Assembly: GCF_029968015.1 (NCBI RefSeq)
Contig: NZ_JASCIS010000058.1
Coordinates: 1 to 44,911, forward strand
Direction: 5' to 3'
Source: Streptomyces luteolus
Lineage (GTDB): Bacteria; Actinomycetota; Actinomycetes; Streptomycetales; Streptomycetaceae
Length of the DNA: 44,911 bases
Both the position numbers and the translations under genes were made by a program. Shown here one piece after another: positions 17,962 to 24,718 of the stretch. Numbering within the stretch: position 1 is the stretch's first letter; every line of letters begins with the position of its first letter. The notes beneath the pieces are model-generated. The model did no database searches, had not been told where the DNA came from, and worked only from the letters and a program-made list of their open reading frames with translations.

Positions 17962-18373
17962 AGCCCGCCGCCTGCTCATCGAGAAGGTGTGGAACGCGGC
18001 CTGGGGCGAGGGCGACGCCGACGCACTCGACACGCTCCTCGACCCCGCCTACCTCCGGCACGGCTCGGACCCCCGGCCGCAGAACCTGACCGCGTTCAAG
18101 GCCGCGATCGTCTCCACCCGGGCCGCGTTCCCCGACCTGACCACGACCGTCGACGACATCGTCGTCGACGGCGACCGCGCCGCCATCCGCTGGCACAGCA
18201 GCGGCACCCACCTGCACTCCTTCCTCGGCGTCCCGGCCACCCGCCGCCGCGTCGACGTCAGCGGCGCCACCTTCGCCCGCTTCCAGGGCGACCGGATCGC
18301 CGAAGAGCACGTCACGTGGGATCCGCGGGCACTGCTCTCGGCTCTCGGCATCATCCCCGTAGGACAGGACTGA
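17948..18373 (+). CDS. SnoaL-like/ester cyclase family protein (NTF2 fold)
   Basis: 141 residues with the SnoaL-like pattern: WNAAWGEGDADALDTLLDPAYLRHG, AFPDLTTTVDDIVVDGDRAAIRWHSSGTH, and GVPATRRRVDVSGATFARFQGDRIAEEHVTWD. Members act as small hydrolases, isomerases or polyketide cyclases, so in this operon it may process a ring-opened or lactone intermediate. It overlaps the transporter end by 14 bases with its own AAAGGA ribosome site at 17934-17939. No exact substrate can be given. Confidence 0.82.
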   Translation: MSHAEARRLLIEKVWNAAWGEGDADALDTLLDPAYLRHGSDPRPQNLTAFKAAIVSTRAAFPDLTTTVDDIVVDGDRAAIRWHSSGTHLHSFLGVPATRRRVDVSGATFARFQGDRIAEEHVTWDPRALLSALGIIPVGQD

Positions 18374-18429
18374 CGCGCGTGCGGGACGGCGACGGCGCAC
18401 CCGCCCGGCAGACCAGCCACACGGCAAGA

Positions 18430-18471
18430 CCAGAACGACAAGGCCAGAACGACAAGGCCAGAACGACAAGG
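18430..18471 (+). repeat. Three perfect 14-bp repeats carrying the ribosome binding site
   Basis: CCAGAACGACAAGG occurs three times in succession (18430-18443, 18444-18457, 18458-18471). Each carries AAGG; the last copy runs into AG to give AAGGAG seven bases before the ATG of the flavin reductase gene. Copies 1 and 2 offer decoy Shine-Dalgarno-like sites. Confidence 0.9.
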
Positions 18472-18480
18472 AGCACGCAC

Positions 18481-18984
18481 ATGACCGCACTCGCCGCGAA
18501 GCCCGACACCGACGTGATGAAGCAGGTCAACCGACAGTTCGTCACCGGCGTCACGGTCGTCACCGCGATGGACGGGGACACCCCGAGAGGGCTTGCGGTC
18601 AACGCCTTCTCCAGCATCTCGCTCGACCCCGCGACCGTGATGGTGTGCGTCCAGCGCACCTCGTCCACCCACGACTGCCTGTTCCGGGCGGACCACCTCG
18701 CCATCAACTTCCTTTCCACGGACCAGCTCGATGTCGTCGGCAGGTTCGCGAGCAAGTCCGACGACAAGTTCAAGGACCTGGACTGGGAGAGCGGACCGTA
18801 CGGCAGCCCGCTGATCGCCCGGAGCAGCGCGCGGATGGAGGTCGAGATCCGCGAGAGGCTGCAGGCCAGCACCCACACCGTGTTCATCTGCCGGGTGGTG
18901 CACGCCTCCGTGACGGAGCTGCCCGCGATGGTCTACAGCGCGGGTAAGTTCTACGACGGTGGCGCGCTCGCCCCCCTGGCATGA
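18481..18984 (+). CDS. Flavin reductase family protein (possible TgnA-like reductase)
   Basis: 167 residues of the HpaC/ActVB-like flavin reductase domain. VNRQFVTGVTVVTAMDGD, GLAVNAFSSISLDPATVMVCVQRTSSTH, HLAINFLSTDQLDVVGRFA and VYSAGKFYDGG are all family hallmarks. It reduces FMN or FAD with NAD(P)H for a partner oxygenase, and the LLM monooxygenase at 11.4-12.4 kb is the obvious partner. The pair is split between the divergent arms, so both arms must be expressed together. The start is set by the AAGGAG in the last 14-bp repeat. Confidence 0.92.
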   Translation: MTALAAKPDTDVMKQVNRQFVTGVTVVTAMDGDTPRGLAVNAFSSISLDPATVMVCVQRTSSTHDCLFRADHLAINFLSTDQLDVVGRFASKSDDKFKDLDWESGPYGSPLIARSSARMEVEIRERLQASTHTVFICRVVHASVTELPAMVYSAGKFYDGGALAPLA

Positions 18985-19018
18985 CCGGCGGGCCGCTCGC
19001 GAGACGGAGGAGGAGTCG

Positions 19019-19717
19019 GTGAACAGCGGAAAGAGTGCCCCACAGTCTGGGTCCTCCCGGCACGAGGCCGGGGGAGGGTCGATGCAGGGCCGGGTGATAG
19101 CCGCGATGCGGCGGCGCATCATCGAGGGCGACATCCAGCCGGGAGCCCCCCTCTCGGAGCTCGCCCTCGCCGACGAGTTCGGAGTCAGCCGTACGCCGGT
19201 ACGCGAGGCCCTCAAGCAGTTGCAGACCGAGGGGCTCGTCGAAATCCGCCCACGCGTCGGGACGTTCGTCACCACCCCGTCACGCCGCGAGATCACCGAG
19301 CTCTTCGAGATGAAGGAGCTCCTGGAGGGCGCCGCCGCCCGCCTCCTCGCCCAGCGCGGCCGGGTCCCGGAGCTCGACCTCCTGGAACGCAACCTGCGCG
19401 AGGCCGACGAAGCGGTGGCCCGCGACGACCGAGAGCGGTACGCCGAACTGGTCCGGGAGTTCCACGACCTCCTCATCGCCGGCGCCGACAACAGCAAGCT
19501 GGAAGCGCACTACCGCATGCTGATGAACCAGCTCGCCTACTCGCGCTTGGTGAAGACCTCGCTGAGCCGGCCGGGCCGCGCCCTGCAGTCGGACCGTGAA
19601 CACCATCGCGTACTCGAACTGATCCTGGAGAAGGACGGCGACAGCGCCGAACAGGTCATGCGCGAACACGTCCGCGCCAGCCGCCGTGCGTTGCTGGCGG
19701 GCCTGCGCGACAGGTGA
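19019..19717 (+). CDS. GntR family transcriptional regulator (FCD/FadR subfamily)
   Basis: 232 residues. The N-terminal winged helix-turn-helix (about 25-95) shows IIEGDIQPGAPLSELALADEF, GVSRTPVREALKQLQTEGLV and RVGTFVTTP. The helical FCD ligand domain follows with conserved metal-site type residues (EFHDLLIAGADN, EHHRVLELI, MREHVRASRRAL). The GTG at 19019 has GGAGGAGG nearby; ATG 19082 is a later alternative. It is the last gene of the transporter arm and the most likely local regulator of the divergent catabolic promoters. FCD proteins usually respond to organic acids, so an acid intermediate may be the inducer. Confidence 0.9.
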   Translation: MNSGKSAPQSGSSRHEAGGGSMQGRVIAAMRRRIIEGDIQPGAPLSELALADEFGVSRTPVREALKQLQTEGLVEIRPRVGTFVTTPSRREITELFEMKELLEGAAARLLAQRGRVPELDLLERNLREADEAVARDDRERYAELVREFHDLLIAGADNSKLEAHYRMLMNQLAYSRLVKTSLSRPGRALQSDREHHRVLELILEKDGDSAEQVMREHVRASRRALLAGLRDR

Positions 19718-19793
19718 CCGCGGAACCTGGACCGTCAGGACCGCGCTCAGGAGCCCGACAAGCCCGACGTGGCGTCCCCGGACATCGGGTTCT

Positions 19794-19928
19794 CCCCGCG
19801 CTGATGCCGCTGGACGAGCCGTAGTTGACGACCGCAGCGCCCGCCTTCGCCTTCCCGCCCGCGCCAGCCCCTGGGGCACCGGTCGCCAGATCGCGGTAGC
19901 CGTCACCGTTGAAGTTGTCGGCGGGGCC
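19794..19928 (-). pseudogene. FG-GAP repeat protein remnant
   Basis: On the minus strand the frame reads ADNFNGDGYRDLATGAPGA, then AGAAVVNYGSSSGISAG. These are the calcium-binding (DxNGDGxxDL) and propeller-blade (VVxYGSSxGL) motifs of secreted FG-GAP/integrin-alpha-like proteins of Streptomyces. Only about one blade is left, without start or signal peptide, wedged in the 293-base gap between the GntR and MarR genes. No other gene is visible in this gap. Confidence 0.65.
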
Positions 19929-20010
19929 CGACGCGGCCGCTGGCTTCCGGTGAGCCTCCAGGGTTGTACGGAGTACGCCGCTCAGCCCTTGAGCCCGCCG
20001 CACCCGCACA

Positions 20011-20457
20011 TCACTCGGAGCGCAACTGCTCGGCGGATTCCCGGTACGCCTCGGTCGCGCGGGTGAAGTAGTCGAAGAGGACCTCGAGTTGCTCCGGCGT
20101 GTAGCCGCCGAGAATGTCGCCGATCCTCTGGCGAGCGGGGGCCATGACGCGGTCGAGGTCCGCGGGTTCACTGACCGGCTCAACCGTCACCTTGCGCCGG
20201 TCGCCCGGGTCGGGCACGCGGCGCACGTAGCCCGCGTGCTCCAGGCGGTCGATCAGGCGGGTGGTCGGCCCGGTCGTCAGGCCGGTGCGGGCGGACAGTT
20301 CGCCGGGGGTCATCGCACCGGTCAGCTGCAGGATGTTCAGCGCGTACAGATCGGTGGCGCCGAGGTCACAGGCGCGGGCGCTCGCGTGGCTGTGCAGCAA
20401 CACCGCGCTGAGGTACTGGCGGTAGATCCGGCTCGCGTCGGGGCGCATCGACGGCAT
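20011..20457 (-). CDS. MarR family transcriptional regulator
   Basis: 148 residues with the MarR winged helix: LGATDLYALNILQLTGAMTPGELSARTGLTTGPTTRLIDRLEHAGYVRRVPDPGDRRKVTV contains helix-turn-helix and the DxRR wing, positions about 38-98. The terminal helices for dimerisation surround it. I took ATG 20457; a GTG at 20475 is possible but sits directly against its only ribosome-like site. It is divergent from a membrane-anchored SnoaL-like gene, and the gap carries a 20-bp perfect palindrome, so autoregulation and control of the neighbour are likely. Confidence 0.88.
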   Translation of the reverse strand: MPSMRPDASRIYRQYLSAVLLHSHASARACDLGATDLYALNILQLTGAMTPGELSARTGLTTGPTTRLIDRLEHAGYVRRVPDPGDRRKVTVEPVSEPADLDRVMAPARQRIGDILGGYTPEQLEVLFDYFTRATEAYRESAEQLRSE

Positions 20458-20482
20458 TGACAACGGTTCTCTCACTCCCTAA

Positions 20483-20536
20483 TCTCTTCTTCGAAGAAGA
20501 GAAATCTTCTACGAAGCAACTTCCTCCGCGAAGTTA
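20483..20536. promoter_or_regulatory. MarR-type operator array: 20-bp palindrome plus weaker inverted repeats
   Basis: 20483-20502 is a perfect palindrome with arms TCTCTTCTTC/GAAGAAGAGA. Nearby are CTTC-tac-GAAG (20506-20516) and AACTTC-ctccgc-GAAGTT (20519-20536). All share CTTC...GAAG half-sites, as expected for a dimeric MarR regulator binding cooperatively. The array fills the 97-base gap between the MarR gene and the divergent membrane protein gene. Confidence 0.65.
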
Positions 20537-20554
20537 TCACGGGAGGGCTCCACC

Positions 20555-21277
20555 ATGAACGCCACCAGCGCCAGCACCAGCACGAGCAGGACCAGCAACC
20601 CGCACTCCGAACAGGCTGAGCAGACCGACGGGTTCACCATCGCTCCGGCCCCGAAGAGCCGTCGTCGTCGCATCAGAATCATCCTGGGCGTCACCGCACT
20701 GACGCTCGTCGCGGCCGTAGGAGGCGGATATCTGTGGCTCCATGCCACCTCCGACGCGAAGAACCTCGGCGTGAGCGACTGCAACGCGGTCAAGCCCGTA
20801 GTCACCGCCACCCCGTCCGGCACCGCGACCGCCGACGACCAGCAGGCGGTCTGCCGCACCCTGAACTCGATGAAGGACGCGTGGGCCCGGCACGACGCCA
20901 CCGCGTACGGCGACCAGTTCACCCGGGACGCCACCTACACCAGCTACGTCGGCACCGTCTACCAGGGCCGCCGCGACATAACCGAAGGCCACCGCGCCCT
21001 GTTCGCCGGATTTCTCAAGGGCACCAAGCTCTCCGACTCGTGGCTCGGCATCCGCTTCTACGGCCCCGACACCGCCGTGGCCACCAGCCGCGGCGACACC
21101 TACGAGGGCGAGGAGCCGAAGGCGGCCGACCTGTCCAAGACGCAGACCTACACACTGGTCCGCCAGGCCGACGACACATGGCGCATCGCCGCGTTCCAGA
21201 ACACCAAGCGCCAGCGCGTCCTGGAACGCATCTCCTTCCTCTTCTCGCCCGACACCAAGCCCGCGGCCGAGAAGTGA
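20555..21277 (+). CDS. Membrane-anchored SgcJ/EcaC-type (SnoaL-like) protein
   Basis: 240 residues. A polar N-terminal tail of about 38 residues ends in SRRRR, then one transmembrane helix (about 42-63, IILGVTALTLVAAVGGGYLW) anchors an external domain. Residues 97-230 match the SgcJ/EcaC nuclear-transport-factor-2 fold: MKDAWARHDATAYGDQFTRDATYTSYVGTVYQGRRDI and YTLVRQADDTWRIAAFQNTKRQ. Such domains bind small hydrophobic ligands, but a reaction is not established. ATG 20555 follows GGGAGGG. It is presumably repressed by the divergent MarR protein. Confidence 0.82.
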   Translation: MNATSASTSTSRTSNPHSEQAEQTDGFTIAPAPKSRRRRIRIILGVTALTLVAAVGGGYLWLHATSDAKNLGVSDCNAVKPVVTATPSGTATADDQQAVCRTLNSMKDAWARHDATAYGDQFTRDATYTSYVGTVYQGRRDITEGHRALFAGFLKGTKLSDSWLGIRFYGPDTAVATSRGDTYEGEEPKAADLSKTQTYTLVRQADDTWRIAAFQNTKRQRVLERISFLFSPDTKPAAEK

Positions 21278-21438
21278 CCCCGCGCGGCGGCGGCCACGAC
21301 ACGCTGACAGCGCCGGCAACGGGACGATGGTGCCGAACGAGTGGACTTCCTGACGGGAACGGGCAGTCGAGTCTGCGGCGCGGGCCGAGGTGGTCATGTT
21401 CGTGACGTCCGCCCCCTGTCTGGAAGAGACGCCCCCGA

Positions 21439-22635
21439 ATGAGACGTTCCACCTCCCGCCGCACCCTCTGCGCAGCCCTGCTCGTCGCGTCCTTGTGGGC
21501 GCCGACGGCTGCCCATCCCGCCGCGGCCGATCAGCGGCCGATCGCCGCCCACCCCGACAAGGGCGACTGTCCGAACAGCCTGGGACACAAGCTCACGTCC
21601 CGGCTCGACAAGGCCATGGACGACGTCGGAAGGAAGGCGGACATCCCCGGGGCCGTCGTCGGTCTGTAGCTGCCGGGCCAGGGCTGCTACGTCCGGTCCA
21701 TGGGCGTCGCCGACACCAGGACCGGCGAGCCGATGTCCGCCGACTCCTTCGTCCGGATCGGCAGCGAGACCAAGACGTTCACCGTCACCGCACTCCTCGA
21801 GCTCGTGGACGAAGGCCGGGTCAAGCTGGACGATCCGATCTCCAAGTACGTCAAGGGCGTGCCCAAGGGCCACCGCATCACGCTGCGCCAGCTCGCGGGG
21901 ATGCGCAGCGGCCTGTTCCCGTACACCGAGGACGCCGACTTCATCCACGACCTGCTGAGCGACCCGCAGCGCACCTTCACTCCGCGCCAGTCCCTCGCGT
22001 ACGGCTTCAAGCACCGCAACACCTTCGCCCCGGGCAAGAAGTTCCAGTACTCCAACACCAACCTCGTCCTGCTGGGCCTGGTGATCGAAAAGGTGAGCGG
22101 CCACCGGCTCGCCGACTTCATCCACCACCGCGTACTGCGCCCGGCGCACCTGCGTCACACACTGTTCCCGCGGGGCAACGAGTTCCCCCACCCTCACCCG
22201 CGCGGCTACACCGACCAGACACTGAGCGGTGAGGTCGCGGACGCGACGGACTGGAACCCCAGCTGGGCCTGGGCGGCCGGGGCGATGATCTCGAACCTGC
22301 GCGATCTGCGGCACTGGGCCAAGTCCGTCGCCACCGGGCAGCTGCTCAGCCCCAGGACCCAGAAGGAGCGGCTCAAGACGCTGCCCACCGGTTTCCCCGG
22401 TACCAGCTACGGTCTCGGCATCTTCAAGACCAACGGCTGGATCGGGCACAACGGCTCCATCCCGGGCTACGAGACCGTGACGGTCTACCTGCCCTCGAAG
22501 AAGGCCACCCTGGTGATCATGATGAACACCGACATCACGAGCCAGGGCCAGGAGCCGTCCACCCTGCTCGCCCGTGCGATCACCGCGGTCGCCACCCCGA
22601 AGAACGTCTACGACGGTTCGGCCACCGCGCCCTAG
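21439..22635 (+). pseudogene. Secreted serine hydrolase (class C beta-lactamase/DD-peptidase family) with internal amber stop
   Basis: A continuous frame of 398 codons interrupted by one TAG at 21667-21669. Before it lies a signal peptide (RRTLCAALLVASLWAPTAA) and the start of the domain (PGAVVGL). After it the same frame continues VRSMGVADTRTGEPMSADSF and carries the complete active site: SETK (nucleophile Ser and Lys), YSN and HNG (IGHNGSIPGYE). The lost residue follows GAVVGL where relatives have an aromatic, so TGG to TAG is the likely change. An internal ATG at 21700 could give an unsecreted product. A sequencing error would also explain it. Confidence 0.85.
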
Positions 22636-22645
22636 TCCACGCTCG

Positions 22646-22687
22646 GCAGGTGGGGCGCCTACGCAGACGCGCAGGCGCCCCACCTGC
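22646..22687. terminator. Strong bidirectional terminator
   Basis: GCAGGTGGGGCGCCT and AGGCGCCCCACCTGC form a perfect 15-bp stem with a 12-base loop, 10 bases after the serine hydrolase stop and 38 bases beyond the end of the convergent deacetylase gene. Confidence 0.92.
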
Positions 22688-22725
22688 TGTCTCAGCCGTC
22701 GGGGCGGCGAGATGTGAAGCCACGA

Positions 22726-23559
22726 TCAGCGCAATCCGGCGAAGAGGTCGTTCTCGGGTACGGGTACGCCGGTGGCGTCCTTGACGCGTACGTAGGTCTC
22801 CATGCCCATCAACTCGCCGAACCTCTCCTTGCCCATCTTGAGGAAGAAGATGTTCTCGCCCTGACTGGCGTGCGCGGCCAGCGCGTCGAACTTCTGACCG
22901 CTGAACGCGGTGGTGTCCACCCACGTGGTGATCTCGTCGTCGGGGAGTCCCATTTCGGCCATCGCGGCGGCCTCGGCGGGATCCGGCTCCGGCATGTCCG
23001 GGTGGAACTCGCGCATGATCTCCCCGAACCGCTGCATCCCCGAACGGGGCATCGTCGACCAGTACACCTTCGGTGTCAGCTCGGTCATCTCCAGCGCGGC
23101 CATCGTGATGCGGTGGGCCTGGATGTGGTCGGGGTGGCCGTAGAAGCCGTTCTCGTCGTAGGTGACGACCACATCGGGCCGGTAGTGCCGCATGAGTTCC
23201 GCGAGTCGGGCGGCGCCTTGCTCCACGGGGGTCTGCCAGAAGGAGTCCGGGGCGTCGTTGCTCGGCCAGCCGATCATCCCGGAGTCGGCGTAGTCCAGCG
23301 TCTCCAGGTCGCTGACCTTCAGGACTTCGCAGCTCGCCTCGAGTTCTCGCCGACGCATCGAGGCGACGGCCGCCGGATCGTGCCCGGGATCGCCCGGCTT
23401 GACACCGCCCGGTCCGTCACCGCAACCGCCGTCGGTACAGGTCACCAGAACCGTGCGGATGCCCTCCGCCGCGTACCGGGCGAGGACTCCTCCGGTTCCG
23501 GTGGCCTCGTCGTCGGGGTGGGCGTGTACTGCCATGAGGGTCAAGGGGCGGTCAGTCAT
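22726..23559 (-). CDS. PIG-L family zinc deacetylase (mycothiol Mca/MshB-like)
   Basis: 277 residues of the LmbE/PIG-L fold. Zinc ligands are in AHPDDE (His14, Asp17) and HPDHIQAH (His145). VVVTYDENGFYGHPDHIQAH is the core of the family that includes MshB and the mycothiol S-conjugate amidase. It hydrolyses an N-acyl group from a sugar amine. The Mca versus MshB assignment is not secure, since the segment from 40 to 110 differs from both as I remember them. ATG 23559 has AGGAGG upstream. No mycothiol genes adjoin. Confidence 0.82.
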   Translation of the reverse strand: MTDRPLTLMAVHAHPDDEATGTGGVLARYAAEGIRTVLVTCTDGGCGDGPGGVKPGDPGHDPAAVASMRRRELEASCEVLKVSDLETLDYADSGMIGWPSNDAPDSFWQTPVEQGAARLAELMRHYRPDVVVTYDENGFYGHPDHIQAHRITMAALEMTELTPKVYWSTMPRSGMQRFGEIMREFHPDMPEPDPAEAAAMAEMGLPDDEITTWVDTTAFSGQKFDALAAHASQGENIFFLKMGKERFGELMGMETYVRVKDATGVPVPENDLFAGLR

Positions 23560-23825
23560 GAATCACAGTCCTCCTGCGGAAATACGTGTATGTCCGGGTG
23601 CGCGGCGGACGTACCGCGATCCCGGGGACCGGGTCCTCGTGGGGAGGGCGACCCTGTGGTCACTGTGCTCCCCGTCCGAGGCGCCGGTCCCTCGTGTCAT
23701 GCAACCGTGCAGGCCCGGCCGGCTGTTCCCGGGTCGGCCGATCGACCTTCGACAAACTGGACGTTGAGGCCTGGGGCTCCCACTGAATCGCGCCGACTGA
23801 GAGGGGGTCACCGTCTCCGGGACAG

Positions 23826-24614
23826 TTACCGCGCGCCAGGACCGCTGCCGGCCGCGGGCATCGTGCCCCCCGCGGTTCTGCCGTCGGAGGGCCGGGGGGC
23901 GGGGACGTAACGGACGAGGGGCTCTGGTTCACGGACCCCGGCCAGGCGGGCGGAACCGATCGCGTAGTCGTGGATGGCGTGCTGCACCCGCTGGAGTTCG
24001 GCTCGGCAGGCGGCGTTGTCCGGCCAGGCGGATTCCGGGCTGTCGGGGTGCGCCCTTTCGAACTCCCGCAGCCGTGGGTGCCATTGGGACAGGAACGGCC
24101 TCAACTCCCGGTTCAGCATAGTGATCGCGAGATACTCGACCGTCTGCCCACCCGGGACCGGGGCGGAGGGGCGAGCGGCCTTCAACGTCTCCCGCGCTGT
24201 GCCGAACAGCCCGTACATCGACGTGAGCGCCTCCCGGACAACGCCCTCGTCGCCCACCAGTGGCTGCGTGGAGACCCGGGTCACGGTCTCGACGAACATG
24301 CGCCAGGCGACCTGGCGGGAGTCGTTGTTGACAGCGAAGGTGAGCTCGCTCAGCTGCGGGATCGAGACCTTCACCTCGGTGAGCTGGGCGAGCCGCCGGT
24401 ACCACTGCACCGCGAGGACGGTCACAGCCCCGACCACGCCGCCCGTGACCACGAACAGGATGCGGCTGGTCACCTGCGTGAGGCTGAAGACTCCCAGCCC
24501 CGCGAGCGAGCCGACCGCCGTCGCCGCGACGATCCGGGCGATCAGGCCGCCGCTGCTCCGCCAACGACGTATCGATCGCCTGCACACGTGCGGGCACCCG
24601 TACGCTTTCGACAC
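23826..24614 (-). CDS. Two-TM membrane protein divergent from the TIR gene
   Basis: 262 residues; I do not recognise the family. Two hydrophobic helices (about 26-45 and 51-70; RIVAATAVGSLAGLGVF and ILFVVTGGVVGAVTVLAV) form a hairpin. A cytosolic helical domain (LTEVKVSIPQLSELTFAV, WRMFVETVTRVSTQPL, LNRELRPFLSQWHPRLREFE) and a Pro/Gly-rich tail follow. GTG 24614 has GAGGAG upstream; ATG 24650 is possible but lacks a ribosome site. The gene is divergent from the TIR-WD40 gene across about 100 bases, so they may form one unit, perhaps a membrane partner in a conflict system. That is inference. Confidence 0.6.
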   Translation of the reverse strand: MSKAYGCPHVCRRSIRRWRSSGGLIARIVAATAVGSLAGLGVFSLTQVTSRILFVVTGGVVGAVTVLAVQWYRRLAQLTEVKVSIPQLSELTFAVNNDSRQVAWRMFVETVTRVSTQPLVGDEGVVREALTSMYGLFGTARETLKAARPSAPVPGGQTVEYLAITMLNRELRPFLSQWHPRLREFERAHPDSPESAWPDNAACRAELQRVQHAIHDYAIGSARLAGVREPEPLVRYVPAPRPSDGRTAGGTMPAAGSGPGAR

Positions 24615-24718
24615 CGGACTCCTCACCGGCTCAACGGGCATGGTACGCATGGGAGTTGGCCCAGCGCGTCAGAGACGTCATGGGCACAGGGAAGGGATAC
24701 GGGGATACGGGGGACGCC

